The notes beneath the pieces were generated by a model that saw only the letters and a program-made list of their open reading frames with translations, was not told the DNA's origin and searched no databases. Of a stretch of DNA of 64,000 nt, positions 55,851 to 64,000 are shown one piece after another. Each line of letters starts with the position of its first letter. The stretch's first letter is position 1. Both the position numbers and the translations under genes were made by a program. The stretch spans positions 1,202,224 to 1,266,223 of the forward strand of contig QRDG01000341.1 in assembly GCA_012064385.1 (NCBI GenBank), in the 5' to 3' direction. The stretch is from Puccinellia tenuiflora. Its lineage: Eukaryota > Streptophyta > Magnoliopsida > Poales > Poaceae.

Positions 55851-56339
55851 GCACCATTTCATCCTTTAGTATAGTAGGTATATTTATTCTTTAAATTAGT
55901 TAATGTTTTTAGTGTATATTTTGTTGACTATTTGTTAGTACTAATTAGATTGTGTACACATACGTGTTGCAATACGACATATATACTCTACATCTTCATG
56001 CCGCCACACATCAGGGTTTCGGAGCAAAACGTGCTTCGTGGCATCGGAACTAGATATGCCACCTACCAACCTTCCATCACAATTACACACATAGGTTAGG
56101 GAGACATGCAAGTTTTCCTGTGATTCCGACACTCCGGCGATGTATCTGCGGCGAAACCCTAGACCGGGGGCCAGACAGGTCTACCCCTATAGCTTTCTTC
56201 GTACGTGGGTAGTCCGGTGTACTTTTCTATGTGTTTTGGTTTGTTTAGTACATATATGCATGGAAAAGCAAGTTTGGGCCCATTTCAACACATTATTCAC
56301 TCCGGCTAACCCTTAGGCGGAGTTTGCACCGCCGGGGGC
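55851..56339. other. spacer before the assembly gap
   Basis: No gene recognised. The last 40 bases resemble the 356 bp repeat that lies beyond the gap. Confidence 0.45.
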
Positions 56340-56640
56340 NNNNNNNNNNNNNNNNNNNNNNNNNNNNNNNNNNNNNNNNNNNNNNNNNNNNNNNNNNNNN
56401 NNNNNNNNNNNNNNNNNNNNNNNNNNNNNNNNNNNNNNNNNNNNNNNNNNNNNNNNNNNNNNNNNNNNNNNNNNNNNNNNNNNNNNNNNNNNNNNNNNNN
56501 NNNNNNNNNNNNNNNNNNNNNNNNNNNNNNNNNNNNNNNNNNNNNNNNNNNNNNNNNNNNNNNNNNNNNNNNNNNNNNNNNNNNNNNNNNNNNNNNNNNN
56601 NNNNNNNNNNNNNNNNNNNNNNNNNNNNNNNNNNNNNNNN
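56340..56640. other. assembly gap (301 N)
   Basis: All bases are N. The left edge (ACCGCCGGGGGC) and the right edge (TGGCTCCCCGG) both occur inside the 356 bp tandem unit that follows, so the gap lies in that tandem array. The reading frames across it are meaningless. Confidence 0.97.
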
Positions 56641-57350
56641 TGGCTCCCCGGTGTGACCTTCCTCACATTCCGGCCATAACACTTAGAAAATTCCTGGACG
56701 TGTAGGCTGAAACTGTCCCGCTGCGGGTATACCAGGGGGCTAGAATGTGCCAAAGGGTGCCAAGCCTGGTTTTCCATTTGTGTAATGCCTAAACAAACCT
56801 AAACCTATGAAAAAGTATGTTGGTGGAACCTCGCGCGGAGAAATCTAGGGGGGTAGACCGCCGGGGGCCCACGGACCGTCGTTTCCGGGGGGGTATGAGC
56901 TCCGGAGCACCGGAATCCCACCCAAACTTGCATGTGGGCCTAGGATATGTGTGCTAGTGTGTTGGAATGTGTGATCCACCAAATGGTTGCAAGGCATGGC
57001 TCCCCGGTGTGACCTTCCTCACATTCCGGCCATAACACTTAGAAAATTCCTGGACGTGTAGGCTGAACTGTCCCGCTGCGGGTATACCGGGGGCTAGAAT
57101 GTGCCAAAGGGTGCCAAGCCTGGTTTTCCATTTGTGTAATGCCTAAACAAACCTAAACCTATGAAAAAGTATGTTGGTGGAACCTCGTGCGGAGAAATCT
57201 AGGGGGGTAGACCGCCGGGGGCCCACGGACCGTCGTTTCCGGGGGGGTATGAGCTCCGGAGCACCGGAATCCCACCCAAACTTGCATGTGGGCCTAGGAT
57301 ATGTGTGCTAGTGTGTTGGAAGGTGTGATCCACCAAATGGTGCAAGGCAT
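56641..57350. repeat. 356 bp tandem repeat, two copies after the gap
   Basis: The unit starts TGGCTCCCCGGTGTGACC at 56641 and again at 56997. The copies are nearly identical (a few single-base indels). The second ends at CAAGGCAT (57350). A diverged remnant of the same unit lies at 58830-58900. Confidence 0.88.
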
Positions 57351-57764
57351 ACCAGTCGATGCACTGGATGATTTGTAGATAGAACAAAACACCCGGTATC
57401 CCCATCATACAGCCCTACGGTGGCTCCTGAGAGCCTGCATATCAAATGCACCGTAGGACTATATGAGGGGAATCCGAGTGCTTTGTATACCAGTCGATGC
57501 ACTGGATGATTTGTAGATAGAACAAAACACCCGGTATCCCCATCATACAGCCCTACGGTGGCTCCTGAGAGCCTGCATATCAAATGCACCGTAGGACTAT
57601 ATGAGGGGAATCCGAATGCTTTGTATACCAGTCGATGCACTGGATGATTTGTAGATAGAACAAAACACCCGGTATCCCCATCATACAGCCCTACGGTGGC
57701 TCCTGAGAGCCTGCATATCAGATGCACCGTAGGACTATATGAGGGGAATCCGAATGCTTTGTAT
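57351..57764. repeat. 138 bp tandem repeat, three copies
   Basis: Units start ACCAGTCGATGC at 57351, 57489 and 57627, with about two differences between copies. Because 138 is divisible by three, the minus strand stays open through all copies and would give a 46-residue repeat (FGFPSYSPTVHLICRLSG and so on). No promoter, homology or start signal supports translation. Confidence 0.88.
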
Positions 57765-57853
57765 ACCAGATGAGTACACACAGAGTGACGAACATGTCTG
57801 AGAGGTGGGCTATATATAGGGTCGTGTGGCTTACGAAGTGTTTGGGATAGTGT

Positions 57854-58180
57854 GCTGATCCAACGGCTCACGAGCGCTCGAAAGAAACACATCGCTGATC
57901 CAACGGCTCACAAGCGCTCGAAGGAAACACACGATCCGTGTGCTTGCTGCTGATTGGACATACTACATGCCCGCTGATCGATCGGCTCACAAGCGCCAGA
58001 AAGAAACACACGCTGATCCAACGGCTCACAAACGCTCGAAGGAAACACACGATCCGTGTGCTTGCTGCTGATTGGACATACTACATGCCCGCTGATCGAT
58101 CGGCTCACAAGCGCCAGAAAGAAACACACCGCTGATCCAACGGCTCACAAACGCTCGAAGGAAACACACGATCGTGTGCT
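57854..58180. repeat. 118 bp tandem repeats upstream of a small ORF
   Basis: GCTGATCCAACGGCTCAC recurs at 57854, 57894, 58012 and 58131. The full 118-119 bp unit (two copies plus a partial) also contains GCTGATCGATCGGCTCAC, ACACGATCCGTGTGC and GCTGCTGATTGGACA, the last a CCAAT box in inverse orientation. The array ends about 10 bp before a TATA-like sequence. Confidence 0.85.
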
Positions 58181-58190
58181 TGTTCCTAAG

Positions 58191-58202
58191 GGCATAAATA
58201 CC
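58191..58202 (+). promoter_or_regulatory. possible TATA box
   Basis: GGGCATAAATACC lies about 100 bp before the ATG at 58295 and just downstream of the CCAAT-bearing tandem repeats. The assignment rests on spacing and motif only. Confidence 0.45.
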
Positions 58203-58294
58203 CACGACCTCGTCCCCGGTTCGAGCCAACCCGTCGCCCTCCTCCACACGCCGCCGTCTCCACGCGCTGCTTCTCCTCCGCGCCGGCCTTTCCG

Positions 58295-58650
58295 ATGCCC
58301 TTTTTGATCAACCCGGATGGCGATGTCCGGGACTGGCATCCGCCGGGCTGGCACTGGGAGAGGCTACCTTCCGGGGCGGGGACCTTGGTGAGGGATCCAG
58401 GTCGCATCGTCGATCCGGATCTTCTTTGGTGGTATTGGCCACGGAATGTGTTCAGAGCGCCGGCCCCGAGGAGGTGGTACGTCGCCGTATTAGGGAGGAG
58501 GACGAGCACGTCCTTCGCTACATGCATTTGTTCAATATGCCAGGTCCTAGGCGTTGGTCGCTACTTCAGAATCCTTATGACGCGAGCGAGTCTCACATGG
58601 TTCCGGCTCTTGGAAGCAGAGCGCCCGCCGCTCAGCTCCGCGCGGCTTAG
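58295..58650 (+). pseudogene. small conserved-looking ORF with frameshift
   Basis: The ATG at 58295 opens MPFLINPDGDVRDWHPPGWH, then LVRDPGRIVDPDLLWWYWPR. Near 58460-58472 (GCGCCGGCCCCGAGG) the frame changes, and the better continuation is EEVVRRRIREEDEHVLRYMH, LFNMPGPRRWSLLQNPYD, ending AAQLRAA with a stop at 58648-58650. Joined this is about 118 residues, with a Trp/Pro-rich first half and a charged helical second half. I do not recognise a family. It may be a host-derived small gene carried by the repeat, a non-autonomous element's ORF, or chance. A promoter-like region precedes it. Confidence 0.5.
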
Positions 58651-59139
58651 GACCTGGTCGTAGTTAGTTTGAGTACCTATGTTCAGTACTGTGTGTGTTC
58701 TCATCTATGTTGAGTACCTATGTTGAGTGATGTGTGTGTGTGCCCACCTATGTTTTCTTCATATGTTGTTCCTCTTTCTCCAGTCGTCTTGTTTCGTTCC
58801 GAAGTTGTTTTTGTATGATATGTGTGGAAGTGTGTTGGAATGTGTGATTCACCAAATGGTGCAAGACATAGATCCCCGGTGTGACCTTCCTCACGGTGCT
58901 CCCCGGTGTGACTTTCTTCATGTTCGGGCGATAACACGTGCCAGAATTCCACAAACACAGCTACCTCCGAAACCCTAATATGTGGGGGGGGGGGGGGGGT
59001 TGAAGACGTAGAGTATTTGTCATAATGCAAAAGTATGGCTATACACACATTGTCTTAAGATGTAGTACTTGTCATATATTAAAAGAATAAATATAAGTAT
59101 TAAATTAAGTGCAATAATGAAGTAAAAGAAGAAAATGCC
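58651..59139. other. spacer with a remnant of the 356 bp repeat and a 16-G run
   Basis: No gene. TGTGTGTT/GTTGAGTACCTATG repeats lie near 58670-58745, a remnant of the 356 bp unit at 58830-58900, and a homopolymer of 16 G at 58984-58999. Bases 59050-59130 are AT-rich. Confidence 0.55.
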
Positions 59140-59463
59140 ATTAGACGCACGGCAAAGGGAAAAACGCACGGCAAAGGCTGCTTTGCCGTGCGCCCGCTCT
59201 CCCCGCACGGCAAAGGCTCTTTGCCGTGCGTGGTGCCTTTGCCGTGCGCCTTATGTTTTCTTTGCCGTCCGTGTTACCTTTGCCGTGCGCTGGTTTTTCT
59301 CTTTGCCGAGCGGGTTTCTTTGCCGTGCGTCGTCGTTGTTTTGTGCCGTGCGTTGTACCTTTGCCGTGCGCCTTCTCGACGGCCGCACGGCAAAGAAATC
59401 TTTGCCGTGCGTAGACGCACGGCAAAGAAGTGCCGCACGGCAGTGCCAGTTTTTCCCGTAGTG
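59140..59463. repeat. right terminal and subterminal repeats of the CACTA element
   Basis: About 15 copies of TTTGCCGTGCG or its complement, ending GCCAGTTTTTCCCGTAGTG at 59463, the inverted partner of the left end. Confidence 0.88.
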
Positions 59464-60239
59464 ATCTGCAAACAGTCATTCCTCCCGTTTTATAAATAAA
59501 GTCATTCTTCTACACTAAGTCTTGTTTGCTAGTAGGAGATCCTAGGAGGATTCGGTCCTTTTTCCCGGGCGAGAAGCCCACGGGCAAAAGTAACCCCGTG
59601 GAGCCCATGGCGTTGTTGCCCGAGAGGGGAGGGACACCGGCCCTTTTTACGACCTTTCCAGTCAGTTCGCGAGCCGATGCTCTCATCGTAGCTCTCTAGT
59701 GGGTTTTATTCGTTCTGTTGTTGGCTGCCAGTTCAAGAAAAAAAAATCAGGTTTTCTAATAATTTTGATAAAATTGGTATAATAAAAGATGTTCCTAGAT
59801 TTTTTAAAAAAGTCACAATATAAAAAGTGCATATGAATTAAAAAAATCTAAAATTTTAAAATAGTCTAGAAAAAATATTCACGAATTTAAAAATGGTCCA
59901 TGCAAACTTTCAAATCTGAACATTTTTAAATTAAACATTTTTCAACATCTAAACATTTTAAAATTGAACTTTTAAATTTGAATTTCGTTTTAATCTGAAC
60001 ATTTTAAAACTGAACATTTTTTTAAAACGAAATACATGAAAAACAAAACAGAAAAAGGACCACAAAACAGAACAAAAAACCAGAAAAAACCCAGTCGGAT
60101 GTCTCTAGAAGCTTCCCAAAACCGGAGTGACGTAGTCCATATGGGCCGACCCGATTGAAAAACTAGCGTTGGAAGAAGGGTACGTATTGCAACGAGCGTC
60201 AAATAGAATTCACACCTTTCCGGGGAGCACTATCCACAA
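59464..60239. other. unclassified AT-rich spacer
   Basis: No gene. Bases 59760-60080 are rich in AACATTTT and AAAAC runs. The start (CATTCCTCCCGTTTTATAAA) resembles MITE ends seen in grasses, but no partner end was found. Confidence 0.4.
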
Positions 60240-60700
60240 GTAAGGAGGTATGGGACCATACCCTCGCTCACTCGCTCACCCTTGTCTCGAGATATAGAGG
60301 CGGCGTAGATGGTTGTCGGCGATGATGACCACGGTGATGTTGGTGCAGCCCGATGTTGACGGCGAGGCGCGTACTCGGTTGACGTTGTCGAAGACGAGCC
60401 GGCTTGGTGGCGATGCGCGGACGGAGAAGTCGGTGATGGCGCGTGAAGATGTTGTCGGTGATGAGTCGTCGACTTGGTCGGAGTAGAGGTGCGCGATGAT
60501 GACGAGCGGTGGTGGGCGACGCAATCCGATCTATGATCGGCGAAAGAAGAAGAAACGCCGGTCAAGCGACCGGCGAGAAAATTGCGACGAACTAGTTGAG
60601 AAGATCTAATCTACGAGTTGCGCTACCCCCGGCGGAGATGATCTCCCCGGGGGCGGCGCGGCGGAAGCGGTGGCTAAACCCTAGGCCGAGGAACAAAACT

Positions 60701-60712
60701 GCTCTGATACCA
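60701..60712 (-). other. primer-binding site, small LTR element copy B
   Basis: The minus strand reads TGGTATCAGAGC directly after the LTR end CAATCTATCA, a full match to the 3' end of initiator tRNA-Met. Confidence 0.88.
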
Positions 60713-60885
60713 TGATAGATTGCGGAATATAATTGACTAATATTGGTTGGAATGGTGATTACAATGAGCCATGGTGGACTGTTTATATAGGTGAAAATAC
60801 TTAGTGGCTAAGGAAACCTAAAAGAGATAGACTAGGATTACAACTCTTTAAACTACCAAACCCTAAACCGTAATATACTCTAACA
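60713..60885 (-). repeat. LTR of copy B (173 bp)
   Basis: The minus strand starts TGTTAGAGTATATTACGG and ends CAATCTATCA. About 95% identical to 60886-61058, by eye. Confidence 0.88.
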
Positions 60886-61058
60886 TGATAGATTGCGGAA
60901 TATAATTCACTAATATTGGTCGGAATGGTGATTACAATGAGCCACGGTGGGCTGTTTATATAGGTGAAAATACTTGGGGGCTAAGGAAACCTAAGAGAGA
61001 TAGACTAGGATTACAACTCTTTAAACTACCAAAACCTAAACCGTAATATACTCTGACA
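60886..61058 (-). repeat. LTR of copy A (173 bp)
   Basis: The minus strand starts TGTCAGAGTATATTACGG. It directly follows a polypurine tract (complement of 61059-61072, a run of G with one T), so it is the 3' LTR of copy A. Confidence 0.88.
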
Positions 61059-62073
61059 CCCCACCCCCCCGCCCGCAGTCGGATCGGTAGTGACGCGAAC
61101 AACAGGAGCGTCGCGGACGGTCTGTCTGGAGCATAATCCGAAGTTGTGAACCGGAGAGGGAGCCGAGGTGATAGCCCTTTGATGCCGATGTCGATGTAGC
61201 CGAGGGTGTGGGCGCTGTAGTCATGGTCGATGGTGCCGTGCGTGATGTAGTCGCCGTTGAGGAAGTCGATGATGTTGTTGGTGTTGTGGTCGATGCCGTC
61301 GTTGAGCCTTGGGAAAGTTTCCGTTGTTGTTGTTGAAGTAGACGTAGTTGAGGAAGACGAGGTAGGCGGCACGCCGTGCCGAGCTTGCCAAACTCAGGAG
61401 AGTGTCGGGGACGAAGGCACGCGCCGGTGTTGCCAGCACCGGTCATGCGTAGACAAGGACCACCACGAACCATGCGAGTCAGAGTCAGTTGGAGGAGCAA
61501 AGAAGATTCTCCGTTTGACGGTCGATTTCCGTCGTTGGTTTCGGAGTAGAGAAAAAAATAGATATTCCAACTCTGGTGGCGAGGTCGTGATGGATGAAGA
61601 CGACGTTTGTTGTAGTAGATTGAGTTGTAGTAGTAGATGTTGGGGATTTAACTCGAATTCGGCAAAGAAGAACCCATTTGGCGTTGACGTTGACCACGAT
61701 CGGTGGTGGCGGCGACGATGCGGTGATGTTGGTGTAGATGGTTGTCGACGATGACAGCCACGGTGATGTTGGTGCAGCCCGATGTTGACGGCGAGGCGCG
61801 TACTTGGTTGACGTTATCGAAGACGAGCCGGCTTGGTGGAGATGCGTGGACGATGCAGTCGACGATGTAGCGTGGAGGTGTTGCCGGTGATGAGTCGTCG
61901 ACTTGGTCGGAGTAGAGGCGCATGATGATGACCAACAGCGGTGGGCGACTCAATCCTATCTATGATCGGTGAAAGAAGAAGAAACGCCGATCAAGCAACT
62001 AGCGAGAAAACTTGCGGCGATCTAATCTACTAATTGTGCTGCCCCCGGCGGAGATGATCTCCCCGGGGGCGGC

Positions 62074-63583
62074 TGATACGTCTCAAACGTATCTATAATT
62101 TTTCAGTGATCCATGCTTGTTTTATGTCATTGTCACATGTTTTTGCCATCTTGTTATATCATTTTAAGGCATTTTATTGGACTAAACTATTGACAAGATG
62201 CCCAGTGCCAGTTCCCTGTTTTTGTGCTGATTTTGTTGCAGAAAGTTACTTCTGGAAATATTCTCGGAATTGGACGAAAATTTACGGAGATTTTTTATTG
62301 AGGAAATAAGGACCGGAGCCAGAAGGGCGACCCCAGGAGGGACCCACAGGCTACGGGCGGGTCCCACCCGCGGGCCGGGGGGAGGCCGCGGCCACAGGTC
62401 GCCCCTGCCATGTGGGGAACCTCTCGGCCGCCTCCGACGCTTATAAAATCATCCCCGACGCAAAAACCCTAAGCCCCGAATGATTTTTCCCAAATACGCA
62501 ACAGAGCTCCGCCGCCATCACCAACAAGTTTCGGGGGTTCAGAAGGTCCTGTTCCGGCACCCTGGTGGGACGGAGATCGACCGCCGGGGCCATCTCCATC
62601 AACACCGCTGCTTCCCGCGATGAGGAGGAAGTAGTCCCTCACCGGGGCTGAGGCTTATATAAGTAGCTATGTGGTTATCTCTCTCTCCCATGATGTGATC
62701 TTCATTGTGATCATGAGCTTTGTTAGTGTAGTTGAATACATGATGTTTCCCTATGTGTAATGGATATGATGTTGCTCAAGTGGTGTTATTTAGTACAATT
62801 TCCGGAGCCACCGTTGTGATCACGGTACCTCGGTGACAGGATGGGTGCCGTGTGTGACTCTATGGATAATAGATTGGAAGGATCTTCATCATGAGTTTGT
62901 TCTTTATTTGTTGGATTAAATAGATCATGAGGTTTCTTGATGCTTGTGTTATTGAAGAAAGAGATTATTCAAGAAATAGGTTGTGGTGTTTGTTAGTACT
63001 ATCTTTGGATGCGGATAGTGACAACATGAAGTGTCCATAAATGTGGAATATGAACTTTAAGGTGTGATTTTCGTAGCCCTACGCAATTCTCATCCTATTT
63101 GATCCAGAAAAGAATTATCTCCGAGTAACGTCTACCTTGCATGTATTTTTGTGGGAACTATCATGTGTTTAATTATGTTAATGATGTTGAGAGTAGTCAC
63201 TAGTGAAAGTATGAAGCCTAGGCCTTGTTTCCAAGCATTGATACACCGTTTTTAGTCAGTTTTGTCACTTGTTTGCTTGCTGCCATTTTTATTACAGAAT
63301 TACAAAATTACCTTTTAGCATCCATATCACTTGCATTTTACCATCTCTTCGCCGAACTAGTGCACCTATACAACTGACAATTGTATTAGGTGTGTTGGGG
63401 ACACAAGAGACTTCTTGTATCTTAATTGCAGGGTTGCTTGAGAGGGATATCTTTGACCTCTACCTCCCGTGGATTCAATAAACCTTGGGTTACTCACTTA
63501 AGGGAAATTTGCCGCTGTCCTACAAACCTCTGCGCTTGGAGGCCCAACAAGTCTACAAGAATAGAAGTGTGTAGTAGACATCA
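62074..63583 (+). repeat. 5' LTR of the Gypsy element (1510 bp)
   Basis: From TGATACGTCTCAAACGTATC, itself a short inverted repeat (GATACG ... CGTATC), to GTAGTAGACATCA. A TATA-like CTTATAAAATC lies near 62440-62450. Short open frames inside are not supported as genes. Confidence 0.9.
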
Positions 63584-63593
63584 AGCTAATTTC

Positions 63594-63611
63594 TGGCGCC
63601 GTTGCCGGGGA
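63594..63611 (+). other. primer-binding site of the Gypsy element (tRNA-Asp type)
   Basis: TGGCGCCGTTGCCGGGGA, 10 bases after the LTR end, matches the 3' end of plant tRNA-Asp as I recall it. This site is typical of several grass Gypsy families. Confidence 0.85.
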
Positions 63612-63691
63612 GGTGAGCGCTTGAAGGTATCTTCTTTAGATCTTGCGATTAAATCTTTCTGTTTCTTGTTTTTATTTCACTAGTTTGGCTT

Positions 63692-64000
63692 ATGGAACGT
63701 TGTTCTTTGAATTTTCTTTTTGAGAGTGACCTCTCCACCACTCCTATGGTGGATAAGGTTACTCCACATACTGAATGTATTTTTTTCAAAATACCGATGG
63801 GGATAATTGATCGTGTTATGAGTAATTGCTATGCAGGAGATGGAGCTATACATCCTAGTTATCATCTGTTTTATATTAAAGAATTATGTGGGTTGTTTGA
63901 GATTGCAGGTGTATCAAGAGAGGTGATCATGAGGAAATTATTTTCCTTATCACGTAAGGAGAAAGCATTGGAGTGGTATAGGCTGCTAGACAATTCTCAC
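63692..64000 (+). CDS. Gypsy gag, 5' part (cut by the window edge)
   Basis: The ATG at 63692 opens a frame that stays open for 103 codons to the last base. It reads MERCSLNFLFESDLS, then GDGAIHPSYHLFYIKEL, FEIAGVSREVIMRKLFSLS and KALEWYRLLDNSH. The last two blocks are typical of the retrotransposon gag domain in grass Gypsy elements, where the gag particle protein packages the RNA. The ATG lies 80 bp after the primer-binding site. No lesion is visible in this part. The rest, including the zinc knuckle, protease and polymerase, is outside the window. Confidence 0.85.
   Translation, partial: MERCSLNFLFESDLSTTPMVDKVTPHTECIFFKIPMGIIDRVMSNCYAGDGAIHPSYHLFYIKELCGLFEIAGVSREVIMRKLFSLSRKEKALEWYRLLDNSH

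Larger units (their letters stand above)
46449..59463 (-). mobile_element. CACTA (En/Spm) DNA transposon, about 13 kb
   Basis: The left end is CACTACGGGAGACACTGGC. The right end at 59463, complemented, is CACTACGGGAAAAACTGGC. Both are followed by many direct and inverted copies of TTTGCCGTGCG within about 320-460 bp. Inside, on the minus strand, are a TNPA-like gene and a TNP2-like transposase gene, the standard grass CACTA pair. The 3 bp neighbours (TAT left, ATC right) are not identical, so a target duplication is not confirmed. Material between about 55851 and 59139 looks foreign to the CACTA core and includes an assembly gap. Confidence 0.88.
60240..62073 (-). mobile_element. two head-to-tail copies of a small non-autonomous LTR element
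   Basis: Minus strand. Copy A: internal region from 62073 (cut by the Gypsy insertion) to 61059, then its 3' LTR (61058-60886). Copy B: 5' LTR (60885-60713), primer-binding site (60712-60701), internal region to about 60240. The internal start is present in both copies (60312-60660 matches 61733-62073). Fragments such as GDYITHGTIDHDYSAHTLGY lie on the minus strand at 61200-61260, but no gag, protease, integrase or polymerase is recognisable. The exact abutment of two LTRs is unusual. Confidence 0.82.
62074..64000 (+). mobile_element. Gypsy LTR retrotransposon, 5' part, runs off the right edge
   Basis: The 5' LTR at 62074-63583 is followed by a primer-binding site and the start of gag. It inserted into copy A of the small LTR element; the five bases before it are GCGGC and the other duplication lies outside the window. 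It belongs to the same LTR family as the solo LTR at 10083 and is a relative of that at 1843. The remaining domains are not visible. Confidence 0.9.

Noticed and set aside
56293..56777. ORFs crossing the run of N
   Set aside because: The sequence is unknown there, so no reading frame can be supported.
57308..57892. 194-codon minus-strand ORF over the 138 bp repeats as a real gene
   Set aside because: There is no start context, homology or promoter. The open frame follows from a period divisible by three; it is kept only as a low-interest finding.
59464..59520. Stowaway-type MITE start (CCTCCCGTTTTATAAA)
   Set aside because: There is only one end, with no inverted partner and no TA duplication.

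Overview
The window is intergenic plant DNA from a large grass genome, probably Pooideae and most likely Triticeae, although the species cannot be fixed from sequence alone. The evidence is the repeat content: Copia and Gypsy retrotransposons, L1-type LINEs, a FAR1/Mutator element, a hAT relic and a large CACTA transposon carrying the grass pair of transposase genes. I see no intact housekeeping gene, tRNA, rRNA or CRISPR array. Nearly every coding stretch belongs to a mobile element, and most are broken.

Layout. 1-7373: a decayed minus-strand Copia element with a spliced-type gag, split at 1843-3448 by a solo Gypsy-type LTR. 7374-8152: an unclassified sequence with a second copy at 40790-41480. 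8153-12866: a plus-strand L1-type LINE split by a second solo LTR (10083-11617, TSD GTATT). 13026-13357: a MITE. 13725-34252: a FAR1-type Mutator-like element with matching terminal inverted repeats and a broken FAR1/MULE transposase on the minus strand. Its third coding exon is cut by a 15.9 kb array of four 3.65 kb LTRs separated by three 440 bp internal segments (16647-32567, TSD GTTAC). 34253-34773: the 3' end of a nucleobase-ascorbate transporter pseudogene. 35037-39958: a structurally complete but mutated Copia element (TSD AGTAC).

39964-46448 holds unclassified repeats, a MITE (10 bp TSD), a 5'-truncated minus-strand LINE flanked by a duplication of about 270 bp, and a hAT transposase pseudogene. 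46449-59463 is a CACTA transposon with ends rich in a TTTGCCGTGCG motif. It carries a TNPA-like gene and a TNP2-like transposase gene on the minus strand, a 216 bp hairpin, GC-rich minisatellites, an assembly gap inside a tandem repeat, and a small promoter-like locus with a frameshifted short ORF. 60240-62073 carries two head-to-tail copies of a small non-autonomous LTR element whose 173 bp LTRs abut exactly. 62074-64000 is the start of a Gypsy element (LTR, tRNA-Asp-type PBS, gag) that runs out of the window.

There is no operon-like cooperation between genes; the logic is nested insertion. The most interesting structures are the TSD-bounded four-LTR array whose internal segments lack a polypurine tract, which points to amplification by recombination rather than retrotransposition; the LTR-LTR junction at 60885/60886; the LINE fragment with an unusually long flanking duplication; and the intron-bearing Copia gag.
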